A stretch of 64,000 bases of DNA, from assembly GCF_000164135.1 (NCBI RefSeq), contig NZ_GG770554.1, forward strand, positions 1,078,441 through 1,142,440, in the 5' to 3' direction. Both the position numbers and the translations under genes were made by a program. The notes beneath the pieces were generated by a model that saw only the letters and a list, made by a program, of their open reading frames with translations, had not been told where the DNA came from and made no database searches. This stretch comes from Mycobacterium parascrofulaceum ATCC BAA-614. GTDB taxonomy: Bacteria > Actinomycetota > Actinomycetes > Mycobacteriales > Mycobacteriaceae. This document shows, in pieces, positions 62,876 to 64,000 of the stretch (its first letter is position 1; every line of letters starts with the position of its first letter).

Positions 62876-63580
62876 AATTCGACAGAAGTCGAGTTTCCTT
62901 TCCGTCAAGTAGCGCGTTTCGGTGCCGGCGGCGCTGACCGGATGCCCACTATCGGCCACCGATCGTGATCTGTTGAGCGACCGGATGATTCGGGATCGAA
63001 TTGCCGTCGCACGCCTGGGCCAGTGGCACCGGTGCGCGTCGCGTCAGCCGAAATACCATGCGTGATCAGCAAATTGGTGCGCCCGAGCGAGTCGCACGGT
63101 TCGCCGTTGCGATGGGGTCGGCGGGATTGCGATGACGCAGTGGCGCGCCGGCGAAAGTCACTGTGGGAAAACGTTTTTCGCGATCGGCGTGCCGGCCTGG
63201 CCGGGCGTGACACCGATCGTGCGTGCGTTATTGGAACGATGCAAGTTGGCCAGCGGCACAACATGATTCGGGTGTATGGGCCGGGCGTGTTGGGTGACCG
63301 CATCGCGTAACTTGTTGTAGTCTGCGCCGCTTCGCCCCCCGGACCCGGGTCCGCCATGGCCGCAACGTGCTAAATGCGGGAGCGCAAATACGTGGGCCAG
63401 TTCACAAAATGGGCGTGATTCGGCTCACGATTTGAAAGCGTTTGCGATTCTTGGGTACTTGCCGGAATTGCGGTGCTGACCTGCCGAAAGCGCGATGGGA
63501 TTGGGCCGTGATCGCGCCGTTACCGAAACGAGATATCCGTTTTCCGAAGATGACGAATGCCGCCGGGTCTCGTACGGTCC
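62876..63580. other. About 700 bp without a supported gene
   Basis: This AT-richer region between mobA and the rpfE leader corresponds to the place of the small hypotheticals Rv2451-Rv2452c in M. tuberculosis. A plus-strand frame of 95 codons at 63023-63310 has neither a ribosome site nor protein-like composition. No tRNA, repeat array or clear promoter was identified. Confidence 0.5.
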
Positions 63581-63587
63581 CTGTTAG

Positions 63588-63794
63588 CCCGCAACGGGTT
63601 ACGGAAGAGTAACTGAAAACAGAATCACGGACCCCGCGTGTGAGCGGGGCCGCGGACGGCGAAGCCGGTCCGTGGCCGGCGGGTAGCAACCCGCTGGGCG
63701 ACTCGAGCCCACCGCTGTCGTGCCAGGACAGGTCGGCACGTCCCGAAGCAGGTTGTCCACATCAACCACACATCGTCAGCCCACCCCGTGGGCT
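63588..63794 (+). promoter_or_regulatory. Hairpin-rich 5' leader of rpfE, candidate riboregulator
   Basis: Successive hairpins are CCCG/CGGG (63588-63598), GTTAC/GTAAC (63598-63613), CCCCGC/GCGGGG (63632-63649), CGGACGGC/GCC-G-GTCCG (63653-63672), GCGGGT/ACCCGC with AGCA loop (63679-63694), CGTGCC/GGCACG (63719-63740) and AGCCCAC/GTGGGCT (63778-63794). The last is followed by TTGCTTT, terminator-like, 36 bases before the rpfE start. The c-di-AMP riboswitch signatures known for rpfA leaders were not found. Transcription through this stretch is assumed. Confidence 0.45.
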
Positions 63795-63829
63795 TGCTTT
63801 GGCGCGCGCGCACCGCGAAAGGAAAGATA

Positions 63830-64000
63830 TTGAAGAACGTCCGTAAGACGCTCGTTCTTGCCGCGGTCACGGGCACCCTCGTGACCATCCCGTCGGCCAC
63901 CGCCACCGCGGAACCGATGGGGATCGACCCCAACATGCCGCCCGCCGCGGCGCCGGACGCGCCGCCGCCCCCGGCTCCGGACGCGCCGCCGCCCCCGGCC
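63830..64000 (+). CDS. rpfE: Resuscitation-promoting factor RpfE (5' part, cut by window end)
   Basis: A TTG start with AAAGGAAAG upstream opens MKNVRKTLVLAAVTGTLV, closely matching M. tuberculosis RpfE. The Sec signal peptide is cleaved near residue 27 (SATATA). The mature protein begins EPMGIDPNMPP and enters a proline-rich repeat (APDAPPPP units). The transglycosylase Rpf domain lies beyond the window, so identity rests on the N-terminus and synteny. Rpf proteins cut peptidoglycan during regrowth of dormant cells. Confidence 0.85.
   Translation, partial: MKNVRKTLVLAAVTGTLVTIPSATATAEPMGIDPNMPPAAAPDAPPPPAPDAPPPPA

Noticed and set aside
63023..63310. 95-codon plus-strand frame between mobA and rpfE
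   Set aside because: No ribosome site, Arg-rich random-looking composition and no recognisable family.
63636..63652. CRP-type site from the TGTGA near 63639
   Set aside because: No matching TCACA half-site at the required spacing; TGTGA is part of a hairpin loop.
63632..63700. c-di-AMP (ydaO) riboswitch in the rpfE leader
   Set aside because: The conserved GGGUGAAUC-like and GACAGCUAACC-like segments are absent, although hairpins abound.

Overview
The window is high-GC mycobacterial DNA. Gene content and order follow the Mycobacterium tuberculosis Rv2504c to Rv2450c block, read in the opposite direction, but several M. tuberculosis loci are missing or replaced. There is no PE_PGRS gene, no insertion sequence and no jefA; mmuM is a stub; and a HipBA toxin-antitoxin pair sits next to two broken genes. 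This fits a slow-growing non-tuberculous species, perhaps near the M. avium complex. That placement comes from remembered protein similarity and synteny; no search was run.

Positions 1-11200 hold an almost uninterrupted leucine-degradation operon in which most genes overlap by 4 bases: scoA-scoB-accD1-accA1-fadE19-MaoC hydratase-citE, then bkdA-bkdB-bkdC. Together they encode the branched-chain keto acid dehydrogenase, isovaleryl-CoA dehydrogenase, methylcrotonyl-CoA carboxylase, a hydratase, a CoA lyase and a 3-ketoacid CoA transferase. A perfect palindrome lies before scoA. A second regulatory region, with dyads, a -10 box and a tiny leader reading frame, lies before bkdA.

Positions 11200-20430 are accessory: a small secreted Trp/Cys/Pro-rich protein, an EchA14-like crotonase without the usual catalytic glutamates, a lower-GC orphan gene, then DJ-1 family protein, ATP-grasp ligase and NylB-like serine hydrolase genes in a row, and a large cyclase-ATPase signalling protein. 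Positions 20570-29860 hold tRNA-Arg, the esterase lipQ, and the glycerolipid genes WS/DGAT-plsC-plsB2 (4-base overlaps), followed by a CopD/CtaG membrane protein.

Positions 29880-32610 look like a transferred, partly decayed island: a shredded threonine-dehydratase fragment, a frameshifted phzF, and hipBA behind four operators spaced exactly 37 bp apart. Positions 32850-41130 return to core genes (ssbB, ettA, NAD-dependent glutamate dehydrogenase, thioesterase, conserved hypothetical). Next come a flavoprotein, a DUF5134 membrane protein, aglA with glbO, an HNH nuclease, two small conserved genes, pepN, a mycothiol-linked DsbA-like reductase, rpiB, nei and lipP.

Positions 52539-57600 carry tRNA-Gly, tRNA-Pro and the proteostasis block tig, clpP1, clpP2 and clpX, with a candidate ClgR site, a hairpin repeat and the mmuM stub. 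The window ends with an MFS transporter, korAB (2-oxoglutarate:ferredoxin oxidoreductase) behind a GntR-like operator, mobA, about 1 kb of non-coding DNA, a hairpin-rich leader and the start of rpfE. No CRISPR array, insertion sequence, prophage or rRNA gene was seen.
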